A stretch of DNA of 64,000 nt from Rhizomys pruinosus (GCA_009823505.1 VZQC01006876.1:4238787-4302786), one strand, 5' to 3'; shown: positions 11,313 to 23,011, counted from the stretch's first letter. Made by a program: numbers and translations. The notes: a model not told the origin generated them from the sequence alone.

Positions 11313-11800
11313 GGTTTTTATAAAAGACTTTTATTGATATTTTTTGAGAATTTTATGAAATGTATTTTGACTATATTCAGACCCCGTCCCCTCTGGGCAT
11401 CCTCCTTTGCTATTCCTCCTGCCCAATTTCATGTTATTATTATTATTGTTATTATTATCATTGTTGTTGTTGTTATTATTATTATATCTGGCCTATTGGG
11501 TCTAGTTGTGTCTCCAAATACCGTTTGGGTCCATCCCCTGGAGTCTGGTCAACCTACCCAGGGTCACGCCCTTAAAAAAAATCCAACTCTCCGTTTCCCT
11601 GCAGGTGTTGGTTGCCAATAGATCCTCAGCTAAGGCTGAGGTTTCTCACTTATCTCCCCACTTCATCCTGGAAATTTGTCTGGCTTGAGCTTACATAGGT
11701 CTTGTACCTACTGCCACGAGTGCTGTGAATTCATGTAAATAACCTCCCAGCCATGTAGAAAGTACTGTTTTCTTGTCGTCATCTGAAAACCTGCAGGCAA
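11313..11800 (-). repeat. Rodent Lx-type L1 3'UTR, antisense
   Basis: Reverse-strand features of Lx 3' ends: 'TTTTGACTATATTCAGACCC', 'GGGTCCATCCCCTGGAGTCT', 'AGATCCTCAGCTAAGGCTGA' and 'CTTACATAGGTCTTGTACC'. A TTA/TTG microsatellite sits inside at 11433-11487. The second copy, at 32440-32935, covers a similar part. Confidence 0.7.
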
Positions 11801-13069
11801 ATGGCTGGGTCACTGGGAACTAGTACAGATGTCATTTGATTCATAGAGATACATGGCTTTTCAATAGCATAGCTGAGACAGCTGATCTATTGTTAGTTCA
11901 CAGCTCCAGAAGGATGGCTGACTGCACTGATTACACCATCCTCATGGCTTATTTCTTGCTAGTTCTCCATAACTATCTGTAATGGGCCTGAAGGCATTCA
12001 GTGTTAGGCCCAGGTGTCTGCAGCCAAGGTGTGACACGTCACAGGGTGAGACACCGAGTACCATAGTCAATCTAGTGATGTGCTCTTCATCCTGATAATG
12101 TAGGAACTGACGAACCCATTGAGTAACAAACATATGCATTGCTGGATGACACAGATCAGATCCGCTCAGCAGAAAGGGGTGTTAGTGAACATGCTCTATT
12201 TATAGACCAAAACAAGAAAGGCAGAATGAGAGCATGGCTCTTTCAGTACTTGTTTGGACCTGGGCAGTGGCTAGGAAGAGCAGGAACCTCAGCTTCGCAG
12301 GGGTTTCAACACTGGACATTGGAATAAAAACTCTGATGAAAAAAAGGAGTTCTAGTTTTTGCTCTGTAGGATTCAAGAGCAATGGTGGATGCCTTAGCAA
12401 AGCAAGAGAAAGGAAAAGAGGATCTAAGTAGAATTGGAACTCTGACATCTCCTAAAAGATTCATTAGTTCAAGAGATATAAAGACAGTGTCTGTGCGCTT
12501 TGTTGTTTGTAATTTAAATGTTTATTTCATCTGTAAGTTCAAATATTCATCAAATATCCATGATAAACTAAGTGGAGGTGATGTGTGCTTTCTGGGAACT
12601 TATCATCTAGAACCATGTAGTAACTAGGACCACATTGCCAGGAAAATCTGGGGTAGCATTACTGAGGATGACAAAGAGTGTAGAATCATATTTGGGGGGT
12701 GGACCTAATTCAGTTAGGGTAAGGAAGATGTGGAGATTGAAAAGTAAAAACCAAGTAATTGAGCCTGTATGAAAAACAGACAGCTTTTAGCAGAAAACTA
12801 ATTCAGGCAAGTAATAGTATATAAAAATTCTTATAGACAAGAGGAGAATGATGCTTTCAGGACCTGAAACTGACTCACCATGGGTGGTGAACAGATGGTT
12901 GTACATGAAGTGCCAAGATAAGAGACCAGAAGAGTTAAGAGGTGCAGATCCATATTGAGCTCCATAGCCATATCCACACATTTGCGTTTAACATGTTTTC
13001 TTTCATTCTTGTCTCCATTCCATAAGAGGTTTGTAGGTATGGAAGGTCCATGTGGCCTAGTATTAGTTT
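11801..13069. other. No gene seen
   Basis: Mixed unique sequence. Several 60-82 codon frames overlap on opposite strands at 11942-12627 without splice support. Confidence 0.45.
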
Positions 13070-13176
13070 CTTTTCTCACTGATGTTGATCACATACTTAA
13101 CAAGAAATCAACTTGAGGAAAGATTTATTTTGACTCCTGTTTTAGAAATGAGTCGGATCATAGTTAGGAAGTGTGG

Positions 13177-14710
13177 TGCAGGAGTGGTTCAGAGCTGTAC
13201 CACAGGAACGTTCTCGCATCCACGTGCACGAGTGGTTCAGAGCCGTACCACAGGAACATTCCCACGTCCACGTGCAGGAGTGGTTCAGAGCCGCACCACA
13301 GGAACGTTCTCACATCCACGTGCAGGAGTGGTTCAGAGCCGCACCACAGGAACGTTCTCGCATCCACGTGCAGGAGTGGTTCAGAGCCGCACCACAGGAA
13401 CGTTCTCACATCCACGTGCAGGAGTGGTTCAGAGCCGCACCACAGGAGTTCTCACATCCACGTGCAGGAGTGGTTCAGAGCCGCACCACAGGAACGTTTT
13501 CACATCCACGTGCAGGAGTGGTTCAGAGCCGCACCACAGGAACGTTCTCACATCCAGGTGCAGGAGTGGTTCAGAGCCGCACCACAGGAACGTTCTCACA
13601 TCCAGGTGCAGGAGTGGTTCAGAGCCGCACCACAGGAACGTTCTCACATCCAGGTGCAGGAGTGGTTCAGAGCCGCACCACAGGAACGTTCTCACATCCA
13701 GGTGCAGGAGTGGTTCAGAGCCGCACCACAGGAACGTTCTCACATCCAGGTGCAGGAGTGGTTCAGAGCCGCACCACAGGAACGTTCTCACATCCAGGTG
13801 CAGGAGTGGTTCAGAGCCGCACCACAGGAACGTTCTCACATCCAGGTGCAGGAGTGGTTCAGAGCCGCACCACAGGAACGTTCTCACATCCAGGTGCAGG
13901 AGTGGTTCAGAGCCGCACCACAGGAACGTTCTCACATCCAGGTGCAGGAGTGGTTCAGAGCCGCACCACAGGAACGTTCTCACATCCAGGTGCAGGAGTG
14001 GTTCAGAGCCGCACCACAGGAACGTTCTCACATCCAGGTGCAGGAGTGGTTCAGAGCCGCACCACAGGAACGTTCTCACATCCAGGTGCAGGAGTGGTTC
14101 AGAGCCGCACCACAGGAACGTTCTCACATCCAGGTGCAGGAGTGGTTCAGAGCCGCACCACAGGAACGTTCTCACATCCAGGTGCAGGAGTGGTTCAGAG
14201 CCGCACCACAGGAACGTTCTCACATCCAGGTGCAGGAGTGGTTCAGAGCCGCACCACAGGAACGTTCTCACATCCAGGTGCAGGAGTGGTTCAGAGCCGC
14301 ACCACAGGAACGTTCTCACATCCAGGTGCAGGAGTGGTTCAGAGCCGCACCACAGGAACGTTCTCACATCCACGTGCAGGAGTGGTTCAGAGCCGCACCA
14401 CAGGAACGTTCTCACATCCAGGTCCAGGAGTGGTTCAGAGCCGCACCACAGGAACGTTCTCGCATCCACGTGCAGGAGTGGTTCAGAGCCCCACTACAGG
14501 AACGTTCTCACATCCACGAGCAGGAGTGGTTCAGAGCCGCACCACAGGAACGTTCTCACATCCAGGTCCAGGAGTGGTTCAGAGCCGCACCACAGGAACG
14601 TTCTCACATCCAGGTGCAGGAGTGGTTCAGAGCAGCACCACAGGAACGTTCTCACATCCAAGTGCAGGAGTGGTTCAGAGCCCCACCACAGGAACGTTCT
14701 CACATCCAGG
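13177..14710. repeat. 48-bp minisatellite, 32 units
   Basis: The unit starts TGCAGGAGTGGTTCAGAGCC, continues GCACCACAGGAACGTTCTCA and ends CATCCAGG or CATCCACG. The array spans 1534 bp, which is 32 x 48 minus 2; the unit at 13417-13462 lacks two bases in GGAACGTTC. Units at 13511-14326 (17 in a row) read as identical, while units at both ends carry substitutions. Because 48 is a multiple of 3 and the unit lacks stop codons, all three plus frames stay open (16-residue repeats such as HIQVQEWFRAAPQERS), and one minus frame does too. This is not evidence of a protein. Confidence 0.97.
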
Positions 14711-14724
14711 TACCTTCAAGCACT

Positions 14725-14998
14725 TCCTTAAGAAAAACATGACATCTTTTAGCAAAGAAAAAAAAAAAAAAAAGAGAAAATCTTCCAATGTATATGCAAT
14801 ATAAGTTGGGGAGAACAACAACAACAAAAGAACTGGAAAAAAAAAAAAACTCTGGAAGGACTCGGAAAGAGATGCAAGATGTGTGGCAGAGTGCGGGAAC
14901 TCGGGTGGGGTGGGAGGCATGGAAAGGGAAGTGACTCTAGATTTGATTGAGAAATGATGTATGGAAAAATTTTAATAACAATAAAAAATTTTTAAAAA
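14725..14998 (+). repeat. L1 3'UTR tail fragment
   Basis: Shares with the L1 3' ends at 24255-24510 and, in reverse, 53450 the phrases GTGTGGCAGAGTGC, GGGTGGGGTGGGAGG and CTCTAGATTTGATTGA, then an A/T-rich tail with AATAAAA. Confidence 0.65.
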
Positions 14999-15179
14999 GA
15001 TTGGAACTCAGAGAAGGAACATGCTGACGCTCAGGTGGCTTTCTTCTTTGGCCTTTATATTCGGCCTAGGCTTCTTGTCCATGGGATGATGCTGCCCTCA
15101 GTCAGGGTGGGTCTTTCCTCCTTGGTTACAACTCTCTGGGAATGCTCTCACAGACGTACCCAAATGTGCCCTTCATTAA

Positions 15180-15480
15180 TAGGTGTTTCTTGATCCAATG
15201 AAGTTGACAATTAACTATCCCAGCCTATGTGCTAGGTGCTTAGAAAAAAACATTGAATGAGATAAGCAGCTCTTCCTTCAGAGAATCTACTAGTCTATCA
15301 GGGGAGGTAATGAAAAAAGTCATTGTAATAAGTCATGAAAATTTTAGTGTTCAAGCAATGGCTGCAATGTAAGCATCAGTAGACACACTTGGATGGGTTT
15401 TATCAGTAGGGATAGTAGCATTCCAGATAGGGAAGGCATTGCAGAGGATATGACATTAGCCCCAGACTTACGAAGTTATC
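15180..15480 (+). repeat. Possible ancient mammalian-wide repeat
   Basis: CTATGTGCTAGGTGCTTAG, a conserved AGAATCTACTAGTCTATCAG and GGAAGGCATTGCAGAGGA in this order resemble an old mammalian repeat whose name I cannot assign. Confidence 0.35.
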
Positions 15481-16955
15481 TAGAGGCAATGAAGAAGAGA
15501 GATGCAAGCAGTGGTGCTCTCAACTAGGAAAGACCATGTACAAAGAGCTGGAAGCAAGAGAGATGATGTCTCATCTAAGACATAAGAGGATTTCTTTATG
15601 ATGAAAGAATTGGATGAAACCCTATGGAGTGTGGGGACATCCCAACAGCAATGTGAAGGGGCATTTAGAGGCAGAGATGTCCAGTTTTTCAGTCTTTATA
15701 TGTGATGCTGTTATCTACAAATGTGTTGGTTTACATCCATAGTTATCCTACAATAAATGTGGCGTATGGGTTGTAGGTTGGACACAACCTGTTGGAGCTC
15801 TGAATGAAATTATTGGACAGGAATATGAAGAAACCAGTAGATTCCCTACATACATATTAGCAATCAGCATTGAAACGTAACTGAGGAAAAATATGTCAAC
15901 AACCCTAAGGATATTAGCAGCCAACATACTAGCTGGTAACAAAACCTCTCCTCTGAGCCATTCTGTAGAACCTGCTTCTTAGTTCAGGGCTATTTTTACT
16001 GAACTGGACTATTTCCTTATAACTTATTACTCACTTTCCTTATAACTAGTTGGAATGTTTGCTCTCCCTCTGGTCTTCCAAGTCCATTTGTGCTCCAGTT
16101 ACAAGAGGGAAGCAGTTCCTGCCAGTAGCTGACTGATGATGGCGGGAACAGTACAGCCTCTCTGCTGGCTCAGTCCGCACCTCCCTACCGCAACTCCTGG
16201 GGAACGGCAGTGCCACTGGGTCTGGATTGTTTGTCCCGGTCCTCCGGTACCTGTATTGCTGCATTTCATTCTCAGCATGCTCTTCCTCTTGCCCTAATCT
16301 TCCTACTTGAAGTTCTTCCCATGCTAAAGCTCATTGGCTCCTCCACATTTCAAGATCATTTCAGTTCTGCACGTGTTGTATCAGGTAACACATTTCCATT
16401 TGATGAAAAGGCAATTTCATGATTCCATGGACATGCATGTGGGTTTCCCAGACACTGGCCACAACAAACACATATGCATCAGTAAAGGCAAGATGAGTGG
16501 ACATCCCAGATGTTAGCTAGCTTAAAGAACTCTCTGAACCTTAGTTAAATGACCTGATATGCTACTTCAGTATTACCATAATGCCTTTGGGTGACACATT
16601 TATCTGTCTATGTTTAATTTTCCAATGTTATAGCTTCAAGGGGGAAAAATGGAAAGAAGGAGGATTTATTTGCTCAATACTTTCAGTGGTGATATTTTTA
16701 TTAAACATATGTGATACATAAATCTAGGAGTCTCCATTTTATCATAGTTAAGGAATATTCAAAATACCACATGTGATCAGCATAAACATGAAACTTATTT
16801 ACTGAATTTCTTTCCATGCTGAGAGAGAATAGATACTTTCACACACACAAAACGAAGACAAAATACCAACATCAGGAGTAAGGAAAGGAAATATTGTTAC
16901 ATACACAGCTGGAACTGAGGAAAGCTCTGAGTTTAGAGTAAGAAAACACTGGGTT
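15481..16955. other. No gene seen
   Basis: Unique-looking, with a modestly CpG-containing patch at 16140-16260. No promoter or exon can be supported. Confidence 0.4.
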
Positions 16956-16957
16956 TG

Positions 16958-17055
16958 CAAACTTTCTAGTTAGTAGCAGTGGGACCTTGGAAAAAGCCAA
17001 CCCTTGTTTCAGTCACATGTTTAGGACAATGGAGTCATGCTTTACTTCCTGCTTC
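16958..17055 (+). repeat. MIR fragment
   Basis: 'TTTCTAGTTAGTAGCAGTGG', GACCTTGGAAAAAGCC and TTGTTTCAGTCACATG follow the MIR core order. Confidence 0.6.
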
Positions 17056-17059
17056 TTTT

Positions 17060-17170
17060 GTCCATTTGTGAATTCACTCACTCATTACACAAGTATTACT
17101 AAGTGCCTGCCTCTTGCAGGACAAGGATTGTGGGAAGTAAACAAGCACTAATTGTTCCTGCCCCATAAGT
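17060..17170 (+). repeat. Possible ancient mammalian-wide repeat
   Basis: 'ATTCACTCACTCATTACACA' then TAAGTGCCTGCCTCTTGCAG; probably the same old class as at 15180. Confidence 0.35.
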
Positions 17171-17384
17171 TGTTGTATAAACCAAAGGAAACAACTGTAT
17201 TACATGCTGTCATTTACCAAGGTCACACCAAGCAACCTGACTTTCCCCTTGTAGTCTCCATTACACAGGCACAATGAACCAACTTACATGGACTTATCTT
17301 GATCATCTAATAAGTCTGGTTTGGGTAGTTTTTATCCCTAACATACACAGGACCTAACTGAAGCACAGTAAAAACTCATTCATC

Positions 17385-17452
17385 TGGTTGCTCAGGCCTG
17401 TCATCTAACCTGGGCAATTTAATGAGACCCTGTCTCAAAATGAAAAGTAAAA
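17385..17452 (+). repeat. B1-like 3' fragment
   Basis: Contains CTCAGGCCTGTCATCTAAC and AATGAGACCCTGTCTCAAAA. Confidence 0.5.
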
Positions 17453-17461
17453 TAGAGGTGG

Positions 17462-17814
17462 TGTATCGGTTATTTTTCTTGTAACAAAGTACCCAAGGAA
17501 ATCAACTTAAGGAAGGGTTTATTTCGGCTCACAATTTAAGGGATCATAGTGGGGAGGGTCTGGTGGGGGAGGATCAGGCAACAGTCACCTTGCATCCATA
17601 GTCAGGATGAAGAGAGACAGGAAAGCTGCTACTCAGCTGACTTTTTCTTTTTCCTCTTTTTATATTTAGCCCAGCCCCCAGCCCACGGTACAGTGCCAGC
17701 TATATTCAGGGTAGCTGTTCCTCAGTTAAATGTCTTTGGAAACACTCAGACATGTTCAGTGGAGTATTTCCTAGGTGATCCTAGTTTAGGTGACAATAAA
17801 GATTAATCATCACA
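17462..17814 (-). mobile_element. LTR-like rodent repeat, antisense, near full length
   Basis: Runs from TGTATCGGTTATTTTTCTTG to TTAATCATCACA, so it has TG...CA ends. It is the cleanest member of the family also present at 7903 (sense) and at 13070, 26606, 26797 and 52497 (antisense). GGGTTTATTTCGG is the reverse of its polyadenylation region. Confidence 0.65.
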
Positions 17815-17890
17815 TCTGAGACTGTAGCTCAGTGGTAGAGCACTTGTCTGGCATGCAGAAGGTCCTGGGTTCTACCCCTGTACCACAAAA
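17815..17890 (+). repeat. ID element
   Basis: GACTGTAGCTCAGTGGTAGA, GCACTTGTCTGGCATGCAGA and GGGTTCTACCCCTGTACCAC give the tRNA-Ala-like ID head with A and B boxes, followed by an A-rich tail. Confidence 0.85.
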
Positions 17891-18689
17891 CAAAACAGAA
17901 CACAGAACTTAACCAGTGTTAGATCACATGTAAAAGGCCCAAATGGGATTTGAACCCAGATGGATCTAAATCAGAGGACTGATTTTTCTTGGAAAATCTT
18001 ACAATCAGAAGTTTTTTACAGTAGGGGGCCATACATGGAGAAATACTACTTGCTGCTATGGTTAGCCATATATTCATTTGTCATACTGTAAAACAGACCT
18101 AATCCAGCATTATAGCAAGCAGTGGGTTTTGTCTTGTTCCTGCAGAAATTCTCATCACAGTGGTCTTGGTTTCTGGATTTGAAGCTTGAAATTTCAGTCT
18201 TTCCCCCAATGGGTTCACCATACTGCTAGTCTTTGTCTGCAGATCACGGCTGGATTGTGGGCAAGCATATTATTTTCAAAAGGAAAAGAAATGTTTCATT
18301 GGAGAATGATCATCATGTCAAGGAGGTTGTGCACCTACTTGATGCTGAAAATGCCAATTTCTCATAAAAAGGCAAAACTCTTCATTTCAAAAGGTTGAAT
18401 ATAATGTTATTTAACTAATTTCAAATGGCTAACTTTAGGTCACTGAAAAAGTCTAAATATGAGAATAGTCTCTAGGGTCTGTAACATTTTCACTTGATTC
18501 AAGAATGGCGAAATTTTAATACATTTTAACCTCTTGCCTTTTGATATTTGGCTCCTCGGAGAGGAAGTATCTGTCCACTGTGAGATTTGACTTAGTAGAA
18601 CAGCCTGCTTAATCAGAGGTCTGTTTCCATTACATTCTTGGAAGCTAAAGAGGCTCCCAGGGTTTTGACACAATCTACATATTCTATTT
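17891..18689. other. No gene seen
   Basis: A short MIR-like patch (GGGATTTGAACCCAGATGG, 17945) is the only repeat hint. Confidence 0.4.
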
Positions 18690-18721
18690 CAATACGTTTA
18701 TTGAATATCTTGTTGAAATAT

Positions 18722-18758
<37 letters not shown>

Positions 18759-19110
18759 GTAAAAATTCTAAGAGTATTTTAACAAGATAGAACACTACTG
18801 ATACCCCCAACCCTCATTCAGTCCCTCTTTTAAATTATACCCAGAGGCAACTCCTATCCTGATTTTTACTATAATTGTCTTCTTGGCTTTTGAACATTTT
18901 ACAAATACACCTCTCATTCCCTCACCATCATGCTGATGAGGGTCAACCATGTTGGACTTGGCAGCAGAAGTTTGTTCACTTTTCTTGGTATATAACATTT
19001 TTTTCGTATGTAACATTTTATTTCATGAGTACACCACCATTTCTCACTCATTCAATTTTACATGGGCATTTGGTTTATTTCTAATTTCTGGTTGTTAAAA
19101 TAGCTGCTTA
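18690..19110 (-). repeat. Ancient L1 (L1M-type) 3' part, antisense
   Basis: CCCAGAGGCAACTCCTATCC, TTTACAAATACACC and GGGCATTTGGTTTATTTC match the order of old L1 3'UTR sequence in reverse. A (TA)n tract interrupts it at 18724-18755. Confidence 0.55.
18724..18755. repeat. (TA)n microsatellite
   Basis: About sixteen TA units in a row. Confidence 0.95.
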
Positions 19111-19111
19111 T

Positions 19112-19432
19112 GGGGCTGGAAAGATGTTTCAGTGGGTTAAATGCTTGTTCCACAAAGTGAGGTCCTAACTTTGGATCCCCAGAACCTCATCAAATCCAGG
19201 CTTGTAACACTAGTGCTGGGGTGGGGGACAGAGACGGATGGGTCCCTGGAGCTTGCTGGACAGTCAGTTTACCTGAGTGTGACCTCTATGGTCAATGAAA
19301 GACCCTATCTCGAAAAACAAGGCAGAGAGTGATAGAGGAAAACACCTGATGTCAACCTTTGATCCCCTCCCCCACATTATCACATGTGGATTCACACCTG
19401 AACACACACACACACACACACACATGTGCATA
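19112..19432 (+). repeat. B4A/RSINE-type SINE with (CA)n tail
   Basis: The head is GGGGCTGGAAAGATGTTTCA. The body contains GATCCCCAGAACC, GGTCCCTGGAGCTTGCTGG and GTCAATGAAAGACCCTATC, and it ends in (CA)n at 19402-19423. Confidence 0.8.
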
Positions 19433-19744
19433 CAACATACATTATAAGCACTATGACATTTTTGGTATATCTTTCTCTTGGGTGTGTGCTAAGGGTAATA
19501 TTTCTGGGTTCAAGGGTATTTATATTTTATGTTTTAGTAGATACCACTAGCTAGTTTTTCACAGTGTTTGCAGAATTAAAAAAAAAATCACATCAACAAC
19601 ACATATGAGTTTATGCTGCTCTGAATCTTCATTAGACTTTTAAATATTAGCCACTTAGTGCACAGTGTTCTATCATCATTTAATGCGTATTTACCAAATG
19701 CCTTGTGAGGTTCAGTGCTTTCTTGCATTTTACGGGTTGTTTGA

Positions 19745-19935
19745 ATGTGTTTGTGATGTGCTTTGTGATGATTAGAAAAATGTCTCCCTGAAAAGATGTC
19801 TGTGTCCTAACTCTCAGACCTGTAGCTATGTCAGCTGACATGGCAAAGAGTTGCTGAAAGGGCAGATAGAATGAAGGTTCCCAATCAGCTGCCTTTAAAA
19901 CAAGGAGCTGATCCTGTCTTTTCCAAAAAGAGTTA
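19745..19935 (+). repeat. Possible old MaLR-type LTR piece
   Basis: AAAAGATGTCTGTGTCCTAA, ACATGGCAAAGAGTT and GGAGCTGATCCTGTCTTTT resemble an old LTR. It is cut by the SINE that follows. Confidence 0.35.
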
Positions 19936-19941
19936 ACTGTA

Positions 19942-20120
19942 GGGGCTGGAGAGACAGTTCAGCAGTTCAGAGCACTGGCTGCCCTGAAAGGAGCAGGATT
20001 CCATTCCCAGCACTTACATGGGCACTCCAATATCCTCTTCTGGCCTTTATAGGCATTTCACAACACAAGTTCAATTTACATACATGCAAGTGAAACATTT
20101 AGACACTTAAAGGATAAATA
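19942..20120 (+). repeat. Older B2/B3-like SINE
   Basis: GGGGCTGGAGAGACAGTTCA head, CCATTCCCAGCACTTACATG, and an AAATAAATAAT tail. It is diverged and lacks the 17-bp duplication. Confidence 0.8.
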
Positions 20121-20654
20121 AATAATCAAAGAGTGTAGCATAATGGAAACGGTTCTCATGAGTGGAGGAGGGACCATGGAAAGGGAACTAGAAACGAGAC
20201 CTTGAAAAGGACTCAGCCCAGGGCTTTGCGGATGGAGAGCCTGGTCATTTGGTGAGGGATGTGGGCAGCATTTTGAAAGCAAAATGGACAAAGCTGCCTT
20301 GAAGAAGAAGCAGAGCTCTGCTAATATCTTGATTCTAATAAGGTGAAATTTTATTGCAAACATTAAATAACAGAACTAGAAGGTAACAAATGTTTTTTTT
20401 CATGCACCAATTTTGTGGTCATTCGTTAAACTAACGATAAGAAACTAAACTATGCTTCATGTCTTTACACTTGTTTGTGTGGAGTCTTTTAGGAAGCTCT
20501 ACCTCCTAAATATTGCATAGCCTTTCCAAACAGCACCAGAAGCTGAGGGCAAAGGTCAAACATATGAACCTATAAGAGACTTCATATTTAAATCAGAACA
20601 TACCCTCCCATACACAGCTACTTTGTTTGTCTAATATTTTTGTATTTAGAGTCA

Positions 20655-22510
20655 TCTTTAATCCCAGCTTAATTAATGTATAACTGACAAAAATGGTATG
20701 AAAGTATACAGCCTCTTGGTCAGATGTATGTATAGATTCTGAAATGATTACTACAATCAGGTTATTTAGTTGACACATTTATGACAATTGTGTGTAAGTG
20801 ACAAGAACATTTAAGCTCTATTCTCAGAAGGTTTTCAAGTATACAATACAGTATTGCTAACTAAAGTCATGATGCTCTATATAAATCTCTAGACCATATT
20901 CATCTTACAATGCAAAACTTCTAACCCCTCCCCAACTCCCTTACCTTGTTTGACAACCACCTTTCTACTCTTTCAACATTATGAGATGCTACATAAATTG
21001 AGATCATCCAGTATTTGTCTTTCTCTGATTTATTTTACTTTGAATTCCTTCAAAGTTCATTTGTGTTTTAGTAAATGGTTAGGTTTCTTTTCTATGGCTG
21101 AGTAATTTCTCTCTCACTCTGTGTGTGTGTGTGTATGTGTGTGTGTGTGTGTGTGTATGTGTGTGTGTGTGTGTGTGTATGTGTGTGTGTGCCTATGAAT
21201 CTGTGAACGCATGCATATATGTATCACATTTCTTTTACCCATTTATCTGTCAACAGATACCGAACTTGTTTCCATGTCTTTAACATGGTGAATATTGTTA
21301 CAGGGAGAACACGGCTACTTCTGTTCCCATGGAAGGTGCCCAGCACTGGGGTTGCTGAATTACTCTTTCATCTCTACACTGTACTGCTTTTCAGAATGGC
21401 TATGCTGATTTTTCTTCCTACTGGCAGTCCCTCCTCTTTCTCCACATCCTGACCAGCACTTACTGTCTCTTGTGTTGGTGGGTCCCTTGACCTTGCATGG
21501 TGCAGGCAAACTCTTGAGCACCAACCTTCATCCCAAACCCTTTGTATTTTAAAAATGAACATCATAATGGATGTGAGAAATGTCCCATTTTTTAAAAAAG
21601 GTTTTCTATATATACATCACATACATCATGGGTTTCACAATGGTATTTTCTACATGCACATACTAGATTTTGATGATATTTCCCCTCTTCTGATGGTCCC
21701 CTGTACACTTCCTACTCCTGCTGATCACCTTTCCTCTTCCCGTACTATGGTTGGTCCCATCTACTTTCATGTTTTTTATGAGACAGTGAGCTTCGTTAGG
21801 TTGCCCAGAGGGTGAGAGGTTGTTTATAGGAGTGTAAGCCTGGACTAGTGGGTGAAGAAAATGTCTCTCCCTCCCCCAATAACCACCAGTTACTAATGGC
21901 TTAGGTTGCTCAGGGAGGGAAGAGCCTCTGACCTGCATTGTGTTCTTGATTTGCATTTCACCGATTAGTGAAATCGAGTCATCTCACTCCTGTATGAACA
22001 ATGTCTCCTTTGTCCTTCTTTAATTGGAATGTTGTTTTCACTGTTGCATTTTATGAGCTCCTGATGCACTCTGGGTGCTAACTCCTTGTCAAAGCATCTG
22101 CAAACTATTTCCCATGCTACATTTGTTCACTCTGCTGATGATTGCCTTGGTTGTGCACTTTTTGTTTCTTTCCCCACTTGTTCATTGTTTTCTTTCCTTT
22201 TTTTCCCTTTCTTTTATTCTTCTCAGCTTTTGGTATCTAATCTAGAAATTCACTGCCAGGCCAGTATCCAAGAACTTTGCCCTGTTTTGTCTAGGAGTTT
22301 CAGCCTACACAAAAGTCTTATGTTGAAGTCTTTAATCTTCCCTGTGTTCATCGTTGTGCATGTAGAAGATGGGGTCTAGCTTTACTCTTGCTTGTGGATG
22401 GGTTGTTTCCTCCATAACTTTTATTGGAAAGATTATTATTTCTCCACAGTGTATCTTGGGGCCCTTGTCAAATATTTGTTGACCTTATATTCATGTATAA
22501 CGTAGGTTTA
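20655..22510 (-). repeat. Ancient L1 (L1M-type) 3'UTR and ORF2 C-terminal part, antisense
   Basis: From left to right it follows old L1 in reverse: 3'UTR (AACCACCTTTCTACTCT at 20956, GAGATCATCCAGTATTTGTC at 21000), then the ORF2 end (ACAGATACCGAACTTGTTTC), and further in (TGATTTGCATTTCACCGATT at 21949, TAACTCCTTGTCAAAGCATC at 22079, CTTGGGGCCCTTGTCAAATA at 22454). A (GT)n tract (21120-21192) and an unassigned roughly 200-bp segment (21590-21800) interrupt it. All frames are broken. Confidence 0.75.
21120..21192. repeat. (TG)n microsatellite
   Basis: TG units with TATG interruptions every 10 to 16 bases. Confidence 0.95.
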
Positions 22511-22534
22511 CTCCTGGGGCCTTGATTTATGTTT

Positions 22535-22765
22535 TTTTCAATATTTCAGGAGTTTTATTAAGTGTTTTACAGGCATTATCTCATTTAATCATCTTGACAA
22601 TATGTCATAAAGCCACTAATCATAACATTATCCCATTTTATCAAAGAAAATGAATTTAAAGAAGTACAGTAACTCACACAGGGTCACACAATTAACACAT
22701 ATTTTCAAGTCAAGATTCTGTGTTCTGCTCTCCAGTCTTAATGTTGTACATTTAGCTACAGCCAG
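22535..22765 (+). repeat. MIR element, well preserved core
   Basis: 'CAGGCATTATCTCATTTAAT', 'ATTATCCCATTTTATCAAAG' and 'AACTCACACAGGGTCACACA' match the MIR core in order, making this the clearest MIR in the window. Confidence 0.8.
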
Positions 22766-23011
22766 GGGCACTAGATCCAGACAGTTCTCCTAGTTGAGAA
22801 ATTAAAAATTTCTAGCTAACACTCAGACTGAAGTCTTGATTTGGTTTCATTTTCCTGTTATCACTTAGCTGATTATTAAAAGTTTGTAATATAATTTGAA
22901 TCCAGGAAATACGTTGCTTCCTATTTTGTTCTTTCTCATGGCTGCAGTGCTGAGTTGGCGTCTTTGGCTTTGTCACACATTCATGCTCATTTCTTATTCA
23001 TGTAATATAGG

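Larger units (their letters stand above)
13070..15238 (-). mobile_element. LTR-like rodent repeat split by a minisatellite and an L1 tail
   Basis: The left part (13086-13176: GAAATCAACTTGAGGAAAGA, GGATCATAGTTAGGAAG) and the right part (15005-15238: CATGGGATGATGCTGCC, TGAAGTTGACAATTAACTA) line up in order with the intact 353-bp copy at 17462-17814 (AATCAACTTAAGGAAGGGTT, GGATCATAGTGGGGAGG). The 48-bp array and the L1-like segment at 14725-14998 therefore lie inside this repeat. Alignment is by eye. Confidence 0.6.

Noticed and set aside
13177..14710. CRISPR-like repeat array
   Set aside because: Units are directly adjacent without unique spacers, and the surroundings are a rodent genome.
13082..14804. 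Very long open frames (523-549 codons) that look like a repeat-protein gene
   Set aside because: They exist in all three plus frames and one minus frame because the 48-bp unit is a multiple of three and lacks stops. There is no promoter, splice or unique-sequence support.
17815..17890. tRNA gene
   Set aside because: It has A and B boxes but continues into an A-rich tail and lacks a credible cloverleaf end. It is an ID SINE.
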